Shown: positions 7,432 through 14,068, numbered from the stretch's first letter. The stretch: 15,406 nucleotides of DNA from Beijerinckiaceae bacterium (GCA_022702195.1 JAKONB010000352.1:1-15406); one strand, 5' to 3'. Notes: generated by a model from the letters alone, not told the origin. Numbers and translations are program-made.

Positions 7432-8049
7432 ATGACAAGCATCGACGCGCTGATGCGCTCCGTTCCCGTCATCCCCGTCCTGGTGGTGGAGGAGGCCGGC
7501 CATGCCGAGACCATCGCGGAGGCCCTGGTGGCCGGCGGCCTCACCGCCCTCGAGGTCACCCTGCGCACCCCGGCGGCCCTCGACGTGATCCGCGCCATGT
7601 CACGGGTCGAGGGCGCGGTGGTGGGGGCCGGCACGGTGCTGAACCCCCGCGACCTCGATGCGGCGTTGGAGGCGGGCGCCCGCTTCATCGTGAGCCCGGG
7701 CCTCACCGATCCGCTGACCCGGGCCGCCCGCGACAGCGGCGTGCCTTATCTGCCGGGGATCACCAATGCCGCCGACATCATGCGCGGCCTGGATCACGGC
7801 CTCGACCGGTTCAAGTTCTTCCCGGCCGAGGCGGCCGGCGGCATCAAGGCCCTGAAGGCCCTGGCCGGACCGTTCGGGCAGGTCCGATTCTGCCCCACCG
7901 GCGGCATCTCGGAAGCCACCGCGCCGGATTGGCTCGCCCTAAAGCCGGTCCTGTGCGTCGGCGGTTCCTGGGTGGTACCGCCGGGCGTACCCCAGGCCGA
8001 GATCATCCGGCAATCCGCCCTGGCCGCGAGCCGGCTGCGAGCGGCCTGA
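7432..8049 (+). CDS. eda: KDPG aldolase (2-dehydro-3-deoxy-phosphogluconate aldolase)
   Basis: 205 aa, the usual length of this class I aldolase. It cleaves KDPG to pyruvate and glyceraldehyde 3-phosphate, the second Entner-Doudoroff step, in the cytoplasm. Catalytic residues are visible: Glu41 in LEVTLRTP and the Schiff-base Lys128 in FKFFPAE. Other family blocks are VVGAGTVLNP, FIVSPG, PYLPGITNAADIM, FCPTGGI and VGGSWVVP. Start: ATG 7432 with GAGGA at 7419-7423 (spacer 8 nt); the protein then begins MTSIDALMRSVPVIPVL. The in-frame ATG at 7417 overlaps that binding site, and the ATG at 7216 lies in repeats; both are rejected. The stop codon lies inside the stem of a large hairpin (8043-8089). 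Confidence 0.96.
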   Translation: MTSIDALMRSVPVIPVLVVEEAGHAETIAEALVAGGLTALEVTLRTPAALDVIRAMSRVEGAVVGAGTVLNPRDLDAALEAGARFIVSPGLTDPLTRAARDSGVPYLPGITNAADIMRGLDHGLDRFKFFPAEAAGGIKALKALAGPFGQVRFCPTGGISEATAPDWLALKPVLCVGGSWVVPPGVPQAEIIRQSALAASRLRAA

Positions 8050-8089
8050 TCCCGCCTCGGCTTGATCGGAGCGGAGGCTGGATCAGGCC
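8043..8089 (+). terminator. Large hairpin overlapping the eda stop codon
   Basis: GGCCTGATCC (8043-8052) pairs perfectly with GGATCAGGCC (8080-8089). After a 1x1 mismatch, GCCTC (8054-8058) pairs with GAGGC (8074-8078), leaving a 15-nt loop. The eda TGA (8047-8049) is within the first arm. There is no T-run, so it may act in mRNA 3' protection or Rho-dependent ending rather than as a canonical intrinsic terminator. Confidence 0.45.
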
Positions 8090-8114
8090 AGCTTGCGCGG
8101 CGTCTGAGCGAGAT

Positions 8115-8150
8115 CGAACTCCGCCCCCCGAAGGGGGCGACAGGAGTTCG
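8115..8150 (+). terminator. Second large hairpin after eda
   Basis: The outer stem CGAACTCC (8115-8122)/GGAGTTCG (8143-8150) is perfect. The inner stem GCCCCC/GGGGGC (8123-8128/8133-8138) closes on a CGAA tetraloop, and a 4-nt bulge (8139-8142) lies on the 3' side. A short CTTTT occurs 11 nt further on. It could be a terminator region or an interspersed repeat. Confidence 0.45.
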
Positions 8151-8300
8151 TACGAAGAAGCTTTTCGCAAGGATTCGGCCTGAGCCGGCAACGAGCATTT
8201 GCCTGGAACCTGAAAAGCAGTAGCTTTCCTCCCGAACACCGCATCGCCTTCGAAGACATGTCGGCTCGCTGAGATCACCGAAACGTCGTGCGCCGCACCA

Positions 8301-8316
8301 GGAACTCGCGCGTTCC
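8301..8316. promoter_or_regulatory. Palindrome just upstream of the dctA -24 element
   Basis: GGAACTCGCGCGTTCC is a 16-nt palindrome with one mismatched pair (arms GGAAC/GTTCC, centre CGCG). It ends 10 nt before the sigma-54-like -24 box, so it could be an operator for a repressor or activator. No known consensus is recognised. Confidence 0.3.
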
Positions 8317-8326
8317 AACCGGCGCA

Positions 8327-8341
8327 TGGCACATCTCATGC
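8327..8341 (+). promoter_or_regulatory. Candidate sigma-54 (-24/-12) promoter of dctA
   Basis: TGGCACA (8327-8333), four bases, then ATGC (8338-8341). The invariant GG (8328-8329) and GC (8340-8341) are exactly 10 nt apart, against the consensus TGGCACG-N4-TTGCW. Transcription would start near 8353, giving a leader of about 48 nt before ATG 8401. Rhizobial dctA genes are classically transcribed by RpoN with the activator DctD, which fits. No dctB or dctD gene is in the window. Confidence 0.6.
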
Positions 8342-8400
8342 GAAGACTTCCCCGACACGCCGTATGACGTTGCCGACGGTGATCCCGGGAGGACCGAGCG

Positions 8401-9672
8401 ATGCAGTCCAGGCTCACCACTTACATTTTCGTCGGCATGCTGCTCGGGATCGCCGTCGGATACCTGTGCAACATCACCTGGCCGGACCCGCAGACCTCCA
8501 AGGAAATCTCCGGCTACATCGCCCTGGTGAGCGACGTGTTCCTGCGGCTGATCAAGATGATCATCGCGCCGCTGGTCTTCTCCACCCTGGTGGTCGGCAT
8601 CGCCCATATGGGCGACACCGCCTCGGTGGGGCGCGTGGGCGGCAAGGCGATGCTGTGGTTCGTCGGCGCGTCCCTGTGCTCGCTGCTCCTCGGCCTCGTG
8701 ATGGTCAACATCCTGCGCCCGGGCGACAACCTCAACCTGCCGCTGCCGGATGCCGGCGCCACCACCAACCTCAAGGCCGCCTCCCTCTCGCTGAAGGAGT
8801 TCGTCACCCACCTGGTGCCGAAGAGCCCGGTGGAGGCGATGGCCAACAACGAGATCCTGCAGATCGTGGTGTTCTCGATCTTCTTCGGCGTCGGCCTCGC
8901 GGCCCTGGGAGAGAAGGGCAAGCTGCTCGCCCAGGGCATCGAAGGCCTCGCCGACGTGATGCTGAAGATCACCGGCTACGTGATGGGCTTCGCCCCCGTC
9001 GCCGTCTTTGCCGCGATCGCAGCAACGATCACCACCCAAGGCATCGGCGTGCTGGTCACCTACGGCAAGTTCATGCTCGAATTCTACTTCAGTCTCGCGA
9101 TGCTGTGGTGCCTGCTGGCCTTCGCCGGCTTCCTGCTGGTCGGCACCCAGATGCGGCGCTTGCTCGACCTCATCAAGGAACCGTTCCTGCTGGCCTTCTC
9201 CACCGCCTCCAGCGAGGCGGCCTACCCGAAGACCCTGTCGAACCTCGAGCGGTTCGGGGTGCCCAACAAGATCACCTCCTTCGTCCTTCCGATGGGGTAT
9301 TCGTTCAATCTTGACGGCTCGATGATGTATTGCACCTTCGCGGTGATGTTCATCGCCCAGGCCTACAACATCCCGCTCACCCTCGGGCAGCAATTGACCA
9401 TGCTGCTTCTGCTGATGGTGACCTCGAAGGGCATGGCCGGCGTGCCCCGCGCCTCGCTGGTGGTAATCTCGGCCACGCTCTCGACCTTCCACATCCCGGA
9501 GGCCGGCCTGCTGCTCATCATCGGCATCGACCAGTTCCTCGACATGGGGCGCTCGGCCACCAACGTGCTGGGCAACAGCGTCGCCACGGTGGCGGTGGCG
9601 AAATGGGAAGGGCAGCTTGCCCTCACAGACCAGCGCCTCGACCGGGATGTCAGCCCGATTCCGGCCGAGTAG
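8401..9672 (+). CDS. dctA: C4-dicarboxylate:cation symporter (DAACS family, DctA-like)
   Basis: 423 aa inner-membrane secondary transporter, usual length ~420-450. Family features: the serine-rich re-entrant loop STASSEAAYPKTL (from residue 267), the sodium/substrate motif YSFNLDGSMMY (S301-Y310 region), SKGMAGVPRASLVV, and the C-terminal substrate helix DMGRSATNVLGNSVATVAVAKWEG (from residue 381). The SFNLDGS and ATNVLGN wording fits dicarboxylate carriers better than glutamate carriers, but the two are close, so exact substrates (succinate, malate, fumarate, aspartate) are inferred. Start: ATG 8401 with GGGAGGA at 8387-8393, spacer 7 nt. A sigma-54-like promoter lies upstream, and a periplasmic binding protein gene follows after 33 nt, an unusual partner for this carrier type. 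Confidence 0.92.
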   Translation: MQSRLTTYIFVGMLLGIAVGYLCNITWPDPQTSKEISGYIALVSDVFLRLIKMIIAPLVFSTLVVGIAHMGDTASVGRVGGKAMLWFVGASLCSLLLGLVMVNILRPGDNLNLPLPDAGATTNLKAASLSLKEFVTHLVPKSPVEAMANNEILQIVVFSIFFGVGLAALGEKGKLLAQGIEGLADVMLKITGYVMGFAPVAVFAAIAATITTQGIGVLVTYGKFMLEFYFSLAMLWCLLAFAGFLLVGTQMRRLLDLIKEPFLLAFSTASSEAAYPKTLSNLERFGVPNKITSFVLPMGYSFNLDGSMMYCTFAVMFIAQAYNIPLTLGQQLTMLLLLMVTSKGMAGVPRASLVVISATLSTFHIPEAGLLLIIGIDQFLDMGRSATNVLGNSVATVAVAKWEGQLALTDQRLDRDVSPIPAE

Positions 9673-9705
9673 AAACACCCGGGCAACAGGTTCAGGGAGG
9701 CGGGC

Positions 9706-10608
9706 ATGCGCACAGGTGGCATCATCGCGGGCTGCCTCGGCGCCGTCGCCCTGACCCTCGCCGCGGCACCGGCCTCCGCCATCGAGGTGCTCACCGGCAC
9801 GCTCAAGAAGGCCAGCGACACCGGTAGCCTCACGCTCGGCTACCGGGAGAGCGCCGTACCGTTCTCCTTCACGGATGCGACCGGACACCCCATCGGCTAC
9901 GCCATGGACCTGTGCCTCGAAGTGGCCGACGCGGTCGCAAAGGAGATCGGTCGCCGCGACCTGACCCTCCGCTACGAGCCGATCCATCCGGAGGACCGGA
10001 TCGCGGCGGTGACCTCGGGCCGAATCGACATCGAGTGCGGATCGAGCACGGCCAATGCCGAACGCCGCAAGGTCGTGGCCTTCTCCCCGGTGACCTATCT
10101 GAGCGCCACCAAGCTGCTGATCCGCCGCGGCGCTCCCGTCGCCTCCTATCGCGACCTCGGGGGCCGGACCGTCGCGGTGGTCGCCGGCACCACCAACGAG
10201 ACCGTCCTGCGCGGGCTCGTCGCCCGCCTTAACATCCCGGCCACGATTCTCCCCGCCAAGGATTACGACGCGGCCTTCGCCATGCTCCGCGAGGGACGCG
10301 CCGATGCGCTGGGATCGGACGACGTGCTGCTCTACGGATTGATCGCGAAGGCGGGTCCGGAGGGGAATGCCTTCACGGTGCTGCCGGACAAGCTGTCCTT
10401 CGAACCCTACGGACTGATGTTCCGCAAGGACGACGCGCAATTCGCCGGCCTCGTCTCGGCCACTTTCGAACGGCTCGCCGAATCGCGGGAGCTGCGGTGG
10501 CTCTACGAACGCTGGTTCCTCAAGCGCCTGCCCAATGGCGAGCGCCTCAACATCTCGATGTCGGACGAACTGCGCACCAACTTCCAGGTGATCGGACTCC
10601 AGGAATGA
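9706..10608 (+). CDS. GltI-like periplasmic amino-acid-binding protein, orphan copy beside dctA
   Basis: 300 aa. Signal peptide at residues 1-25 (hydrophobic core, cleavage after PASA), then an ABC-type family 3 solute-binding fold. It is homologous along its length to the gltI product of this window: LTGTLKK, LGYR, VPFSF, PIGYAMDLC, RIDIECGS, TILPAKD, SDDVLL, FEPYGLMFRKDDA and LYERWFLK have direct counterparts. It differs in ligand-site segments (ECGSSTANAERR instead of ECGSTTNNADRQ), so its ligand may differ. Start: ATG 9706 with AGGGAGG at 9694-9700, spacer 5 nt. With 33 nt to dctA it is probably in the same transcript. No permease or ATPase follows; it may feed GltJK or serve in sensing. 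Both roles are inference. Confidence 0.9.
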   Translation: MRTGGIIAGCLGAVALTLAAAPASAIEVLTGTLKKASDTGSLTLGYRESAVPFSFTDATGHPIGYAMDLCLEVADAVAKEIGRRDLTLRYEPIHPEDRIAAVTSGRIDIECGSSTANAERRKVVAFSPVTYLSATKLLIRRGAPVASYRDLGGRTVAVVAGTTNETVLRGLVARLNIPATILPAKDYDAAFAMLREGRADALGSDDVLLYGLIAKAGPEGNAFTVLPDKLSFEPYGLMFRKDDAQFAGLVSATFERLAESRELRWLYERWFLKRLPNGERLNISMSDELRTNFQVIGLQE

Positions 10609-11136
10609 AGCCCGTCGCGGCGCGCGATCCGTCTCACGGTCGGGACAAGCCGGGTTCGGCGGCCTCCGCCCATGCGTGGGGTTCCGATGCAGCGGGTGAT
10701 TCGCGAGCGGGCGTTGCCGCACGTGCGACATGCATCGTCCGGACGATCCCCTGTCGCCATCGGACGGGGGTCGGACCGGTCTCGCCGCGCGCAGGTGGCC
10801 GCGGCGACGCCACGGGAATGACCCCGAAAGGACCGATGAAATAACAGGCATCGTCGCGGCACGGTGCCCGGTTAGCCCGGAAACCGTCTTCGATTCGTGC
10901 AAACCCGCCTTCGCGATGATCCCGATCGGCTCAGAATCGGAATGCATGATCTGGAAAGTTGCGTGGACGCCAAACACTTAGCCACCTGCGGAACGTTGCA
11001 AGGCCGCAACATCGTCCGGGAACGTCCCAACCGTTCACGATTCCGAGTTGCCCCGTGGAACCGGCTCGCACAGAGTGGTGGGGCGCTGGCACACCAGCGG
11101 CGCGACAGGACAACGTCCGGCGATCAACGCTCGGGC

Positions 11137-11142
11137 TTGACA
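11137..11142 (+). promoter_or_regulatory. Possible -35 box for the porin gene
   Basis: TTGACA matches the sigma-70 -35 consensus and lies 82 nt upstream of the porin ATG. The -10 position at 17 nt spacing is GC-rich and does not match TATAAT, so this is only a candidate. Alphaproteobacterial -10 boxes are often degenerate. Confidence 0.25.
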
Positions 11143-11160
11143 ATAAGAGTGACGCCAACG

Positions 11161-11210
11161 GGGCTTCGAGCCCTTTTGCAAGCAGTCGCTCATCCCTCGG
11201 GTCTCGAAGC
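11161..11210 (+). promoter_or_regulatory. Porin leader with two alternative RNA structures
   Basis: GGGCT (11161-11165) pairs with AGCCC (11169-11173), followed by TTTT, a small terminator-like hairpin. Alternatively GCTTCGAG (11163-11170) pairs perfectly with CTCGAAGC (11203-11210), and the adjacent CCC (11171-11173) with GGG. The long-range stem ends just 4 nt before the ribosome binding site GGAG (11215-11218). The two pairings exclude each other. Confidence 0.35.
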
Positions 11211-11224
11211 TTTTGGAGATATCA

Positions 11225-12856
11225 ATGAAGCTCTTGAAGAGCTCGCTTCTCGGCACCGCTGCTGGCTTCGCCGCAGTCGCCGGAGCACAGGCAGCCGACC
11301 TTCCGGTCAAGAAGGCCGTTCCGATCGAGTACGTCCGCGTCTGCTCCGCCTACGGCGCCGGCTTCTTCTACATCCCGGGCACCGACACCTGCATCCGTCT
11401 CTCCGGCCGCGCCCGCCTCGAGATCGGCTACCAGCCGACCTCGGCCCGCAGCTCGAACGGCTCGCAGGGCGACACCACCGGTTACCGCGGCCTCGCCCGC
11501 ATCAACGTCGATGCCCGCACTCAGACGGCCTACGGCACCCTGCGCGCCTTCACCCGCCTCGAATTCGCCTCGCGCACCGGCGCCACCGGCGGCCTTCGCT
11601 CGGGCACCCAGGAGCGCATCGGCAACGCCTATAGCGCCACCGGCCAGGACCAGTTCGGCCGCGTCCAGCAATTCGTGAACACCGACAAGGCGTTCATCCA
11701 GTTCGCCGGCCTCACCGCCGGCCGCGCCTCGTCGTTCTTCGACTTCTACGCCCACGACTTCGAGTTCGCCGGCGCCACCGCGGGTTCGGACCTCCAGTCC
11801 ACCAACCTGCTCGCCTACACCACGAAGCTCGGTGCCGACGGCTTCTCGGCGACGGTCTCGCTCGAAGATCCGTCCTTCCGCCGCAACACCATCTTCTCGC
11901 AGGAATACGTCAGTGGCGGTGCGACTGCGCTGAGCCGCGTCCTGATCTCGACCAGCGCTCTCGGCGTGCCGACCTTCTCCACGGTTGACGCCGTTCAGCG
12001 CAACCGCATGCCCGACTTCGTCGGCGTGCTGCGTTACGACGCCGCCTGGGGCTCCGCCCAGCTCTCCGCCGCCGTCAAGGAGCTGAACACCAGCAACGTC
12101 ATCGGCTCGCCGCTGACCGTTGGCATCAACAACGGCTTCGCCGCCAACTTCGCCGGTGGCAATGCCGGCGCGTCGAGCGAATACGGCTGGGCCGTGCAAG
12201 GCGGCGTGAAGGTCAACCTGCCGTTCATCGCCCCGGGCGACACCCTGTACCTGCAGGGCGCTTACGGCGAGGGCGCGACACTCTACACCGGCTACTCCTC
12301 GTACAACGGCAGCTTCACCTCGCGCGCCAGCACCATCAACGGCGCCGCGTTCGACCCGTTCATGTCGGATGCCACCCTCAACCCGCTCACGGGCAAGATC
12401 GAGCTGTCCACCAGCTTCACGGCGGTGGCCTCGTTCCTGCACTACTGGTCGCCCGAGTGGCGCTCGGCGGTGTTCGGCAGCTACGGCGAGATGTCCTTCG
12501 CGCGCGGCGCTCGCGAAGCCAATGCCCTCGCCTACGCCGGCTCTGGGGTGGCGGGCAATGCGAACTCAGCCCTGTTCGTCGGCGCTCCTGGCAGCCGCTC
12601 CTTCGCCCTCAGCCCGACCCTGCGCGACACCTACCAGTTCGTCGCAGGCGCCAGCCTGATCTGGTCGCCGGTGAAGGATCTCGATATCGGCGTCGAAGGC
12701 TTCTACACCAAGGTCGGCCTGCAGCAGGGTCGCGTCGTCGACCAGTTCAACAACGGTGTCCTCACCGCTGCCCAGATCAACAACGGCGCCGCTGTGCGGA
12801 CCGTCACCGCCGCGGACACCTACCAAGTCCGCATGCGCGTGCAGCGCGACTTCTAA
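11225..12856 (+). CDS. Outer-membrane porin, Porin_2 family (alphaproteobacterial)
   Basis: 543 aa. Signal peptide about residues 1-23 (MKLLKSSLLGTAAGFAA, cleavage near AQA/AD), mature start ADLPVKKAVPIEYVRVC. The family's two-cysteine block CSAYGAGFFYIPGTDTC follows, then alternating amphipathic strands of a beta-barrel (RLEIGY, FTRLEFASRTG, KAFIQFAGLTAGRASSFFDF) and a C-terminal Phe (VRMRVQRDF), the usual signal for barrel assembly. It forms a diffusion channel for small hydrophilic solutes; specificity is unknown. Start: ATG 11225 with GGAG at 11215-11218, spacer 6 nt; an in-frame TTG at 11213 overlaps that site and is rejected. It is monocistronic: a 616-nt gap lies before it and an intrinsic terminator after. 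At 543 aa it looks longer than many members; several Ser/Gly/Asn-rich stretches could be extra loops. Confidence 0.95.
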   Translation: MKLLKSSLLGTAAGFAAVAGAQAADLPVKKAVPIEYVRVCSAYGAGFFYIPGTDTCIRLSGRARLEIGYQPTSARSSNGSQGDTTGYRGLARINVDARTQTAYGTLRAFTRLEFASRTGATGGLRSGTQERIGNAYSATGQDQFGRVQQFVNTDKAFIQFAGLTAGRASSFFDFYAHDFEFAGATAGSDLQSTNLLAYTTKLGADGFSATVSLEDPSFRRNTIFSQEYVSGGATALSRVLISTSALGVPTFSTVDAVQRNRMPDFVGVLRYDAAWGSAQLSAAVKELNTSNVIGSPLTVGINNGFAANFAGGNAGASSEYGWAVQGGVKVNLPFIAPGDTLYLQGAYGEGATLYTGYSSYNGSFTSRASTINGAAFDPFMSDATLNPLTGKIELSTSFTAVASFLHYWSPEWRSAVFGSYGEMSFARGAREANALAYAGSGVAGNANSALFVGAPGSRSFALSPTLRDTYQFVAGASLIWSPVKDLDIGVEGFYTKVGLQQGRVVDQFNNGVLTAAQINNGAAVRTVTAADTYQVRMRVQRDF

Positions 12857-12887
12857 GTCGCACGCGCCCTTCGGAACCCGTCAATTT

Positions 12888-12914
12888 GGCCCGGCTGCAA
12901 AGCCGGGCCTTTTT
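12888..12914 (+). terminator. Rho-independent terminator of the porin gene
   Basis: GGCCCGGCT (12888-12896) and AGCCGGGCC (12901-12909) form a perfect 9-bp stem with a GCAA tetraloop, followed directly by five T residues (12910-12914). It lies 31 nt after the porin stop codon. This is the only fully canonical intrinsic terminator in the window. Confidence 0.92.
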
Positions 12915-12983
12915 GCATGCGCACCACACCGAAGGCGTTGCCTGCCGTAGAATCAGGCGTGGGATTCAGACTTGCGTTATTTC

Positions 12984-12998
12984 GGGCACAGGATTTGC
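12984..12998 (+). promoter_or_regulatory. Candidate sigma-54 (-24/-12) promoter of gltIJK
   Basis: GGGCACA (12984-12990), GGAT, TTGC (12995-12998). The invariant GG (12985-12986) and GC (12997-12998) are exactly 10 nt apart, and the -12 half TTGC is a perfect match. Transcription would start near 13010, giving a leader of about 118 nt. In pseudomonads the acidic-amino-acid ABC operon is RpoN-dependent through the AauS/AauR two-component system, so this control has precedent. A hairpin (12987-13015) overlaps the site. Confidence 0.55.
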
Positions 12999-13015
12999 GT
13001 TTCAAATGTCCTGTG
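12987..13015 (+). promoter_or_regulatory. Inverted repeat overlapping the gltI promoter candidate
   Basis: CACAGGA (12987-12993) is inverted perfectly as TCCTGTG (13009-13015). Inside it, TTTG (12994-12997) pairs with CAAA (13003-13006) with a 2-nt bulge. As DNA it could be an operator covering the -12 region and start site. As RNA it would mostly be upstream of the predicted start. Either this or the sigma-54 reading may be chance. Confidence 0.35.
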
Positions 13016-13084
13016 GCCGTCACGTCCGACGGTCAAAACACCGATTGCAGCGCTTTCGACCGCTGCTAAGTTGCGACACGTCCA

Positions 13085-13106
13085 GCGGCCGTCGGCCGGC
13101 GGCCGC
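13085..13106 (+). other. GC-rich hairpin in the gltI leader
   Basis: GCGGCCG (13085-13091) pairs perfectly with CGGCCGC (13100-13106), ending 5 nt before the ribosome binding site AGGAG (13112-13116). It could modulate translation start, but in DNA this GC-rich such a stem also arises by chance. Confidence 0.35.
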
Positions 13107-13127
13107 CCCCCAGGAGCCAGCCTGCAC

Positions 13128-14057
13128 ATGCGTTTGAGTCAGATGAGATCCGCCGCTTCGTCGGCGGTCCTTGCCTTTGCACTGTCCGCACTCGCCCTCG
13201 GCGGCGCACAGGCGCAGGAGCTGACCGGCACCTTGAAGAAGATCAAGGAGACCGGACAGATCACGATCGGATATCGCGATGCGTCGGTGCCGTTCTCCTA
13301 CCTCGACAACGACCAGAAGCCGATCGGCTATGCCTTTGAGATCTGTCAGAAGATCGCCGAGGCCGTGAAGACCAATCTCAAGCTCACCGCACTTGAGGTG
13401 AAGCTCAACCCGGTGACCTCGGCGACCCGCATTCCGCTCATCGCCAACGGCACCGTCGACCTCGAATGCGGCTCAACCACCAACAACGCCGACCGCCAGA
13501 AGCAGGTTGCCTTTACCAACACCCACTTCCTCACGGCGACGCGCTACGTGGCCAAGAAGTCGGCCAACCTGAAAACGATCGAGGATCTCAAGGGCAAGAC
13601 CGTGGTCTCCACCTCGGGCACCACCAACATCCGCCAGATCAACGAGGCCAACACCGCCCGCAGCCTCGGCCTGACGATCCTGCCGGCCAAGGACCATGCC
13701 GAAGCCTTCCTGATGGTCGAGACCGGCCGCGCCGTCGCCTTCGTGATGGACGACGTCCTGCTCGCCTCCCTGGCGGCCAGCTCGAAGGAGCCGACGGCCT
13801 ACGCGATCTCGACCGAAGCCCTGTCGAAGCCCGAGCCCTACGGCATCATGCTGCGCAAGGACGACGCCCCCTTCAAGGCGGTGGTCGATGAGGCGACGGC
13901 CAAGCTCTACAAGAGCCCCGAGGGCAAGGCGCTCTACGAGAAGTGGTTCACGAAACCGATCCCGCCGCGCGGCATCAACCTCCTGCTCCCGATGAGCGAG
14001 GCCATGGTGAAGACCTTCGCCAACCCGAGCGACAGCCCCGATCCGGCCGCCTACTGA
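13128..14057 (+). CDS. gltI: Glutamate/aspartate ABC transporter, periplasmic binding protein
   Basis: 309 aa. Signal peptide at residues 1-29 (MRLSQMRSAAS, core AVLAFALSALALG, cleavage after AQA), then a family 3 solute-binding protein. Blocks closely match Escherichia coli GltI as I remember it: TVDLECGSTTNN, RQKQVAF, TSGTTN, LPAKDH, GRAVAFVMDD, EPYGIMLRKDD and KWFTKPIPPRGINL. It captures glutamate or aspartate in the periplasm and delivers them to GltJ/GltK. Start: ATG 13128 with AGGAG at 13112-13116 (spacer 11 nt); the ATG at 13143 is a possible alternative, and the frame open from 12972 lies in promoter DNA. It is first gene of gltIJK, with a large hairpin before gltJ. It is homologous to the protein encoded at 9706-10608. 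Confidence 0.94.
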   Translation: MRLSQMRSAASSAVLAFALSALALGGAQAQELTGTLKKIKETGQITIGYRDASVPFSYLDNDQKPIGYAFEICQKIAEAVKTNLKLTALEVKLNPVTSATRIPLIANGTVDLECGSTTNNADRQKQVAFTNTHFLTATRYVAKKSANLKTIEDLKGKTVVSTSGTTNIRQINEANTARSLGLTILPAKDHAEAFLMVETGRAVAFVMDDVLLASLAASSKEPTAYAISTEALSKPEPYGIMLRKDDAPFKAVVDEATAKLYKSPEGKALYEKWFTKPIPPRGINLLLPMSEAMVKTFANPSDSPDPAAY

Positions 14058-14068
14058 CAAGGTCTCGT

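Larger units (their letters stand above)
10609..11224. other. Intergenic region between orphan binding protein gene and porin
   Basis: 616 nt without a convincing gene; short open frames on both strands have no protein-like composition. Contents: a 14-nt perfect palindrome ATCGTCCGGACGAT (10734-10747), an inverted pair CGCTGG/CCAGCG (11084-11089/11094-11099), a possible -35 box TTGACA (11137-11142) and a structured porin leader (11161-11210). No clear terminator follows the binding-protein gene. Confidence 0.6.

Noticed and set aside
9706..9780. Lipobox-like IAGC at residues 7-10 of the orphan binding protein, suggesting a lipoprotein
   Set aside because: Cys10 comes too early, with almost no hydrophobic core before it. 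The hydrophobic stretch continues to residue 21 and ends in a normal signal peptidase I site (PASA).
8275..10977. A 900-codon antisense open frame across dctA and the binding-protein gene, with similar antisense frames at 1251-3329 and 5231-7036
   Set aside because: These mirror the codon pattern of well-recognised + strand genes, are His/Arg/Asp/Gly-rich with no domain I recognise, and lack credible starts.
11087..11101. A third sigma-54-like match upstream of the porin (TGGCACA, then GC at the right spacing)
   Set aside because: The -12 half (CGGC) matches only at GC, and the site overlaps an inverted repeat CGCTGG/CCAGCG that explains it as well. It would give a 112-nt leader with no biological precedent for porins.
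12972..13127. Upstream in-frame extension of GltI by 52 residues
   Set aside because: It would put residues before a clear signal peptide and runs through promoter-like DNA. ATG 13128 directly precedes the signal sequence.
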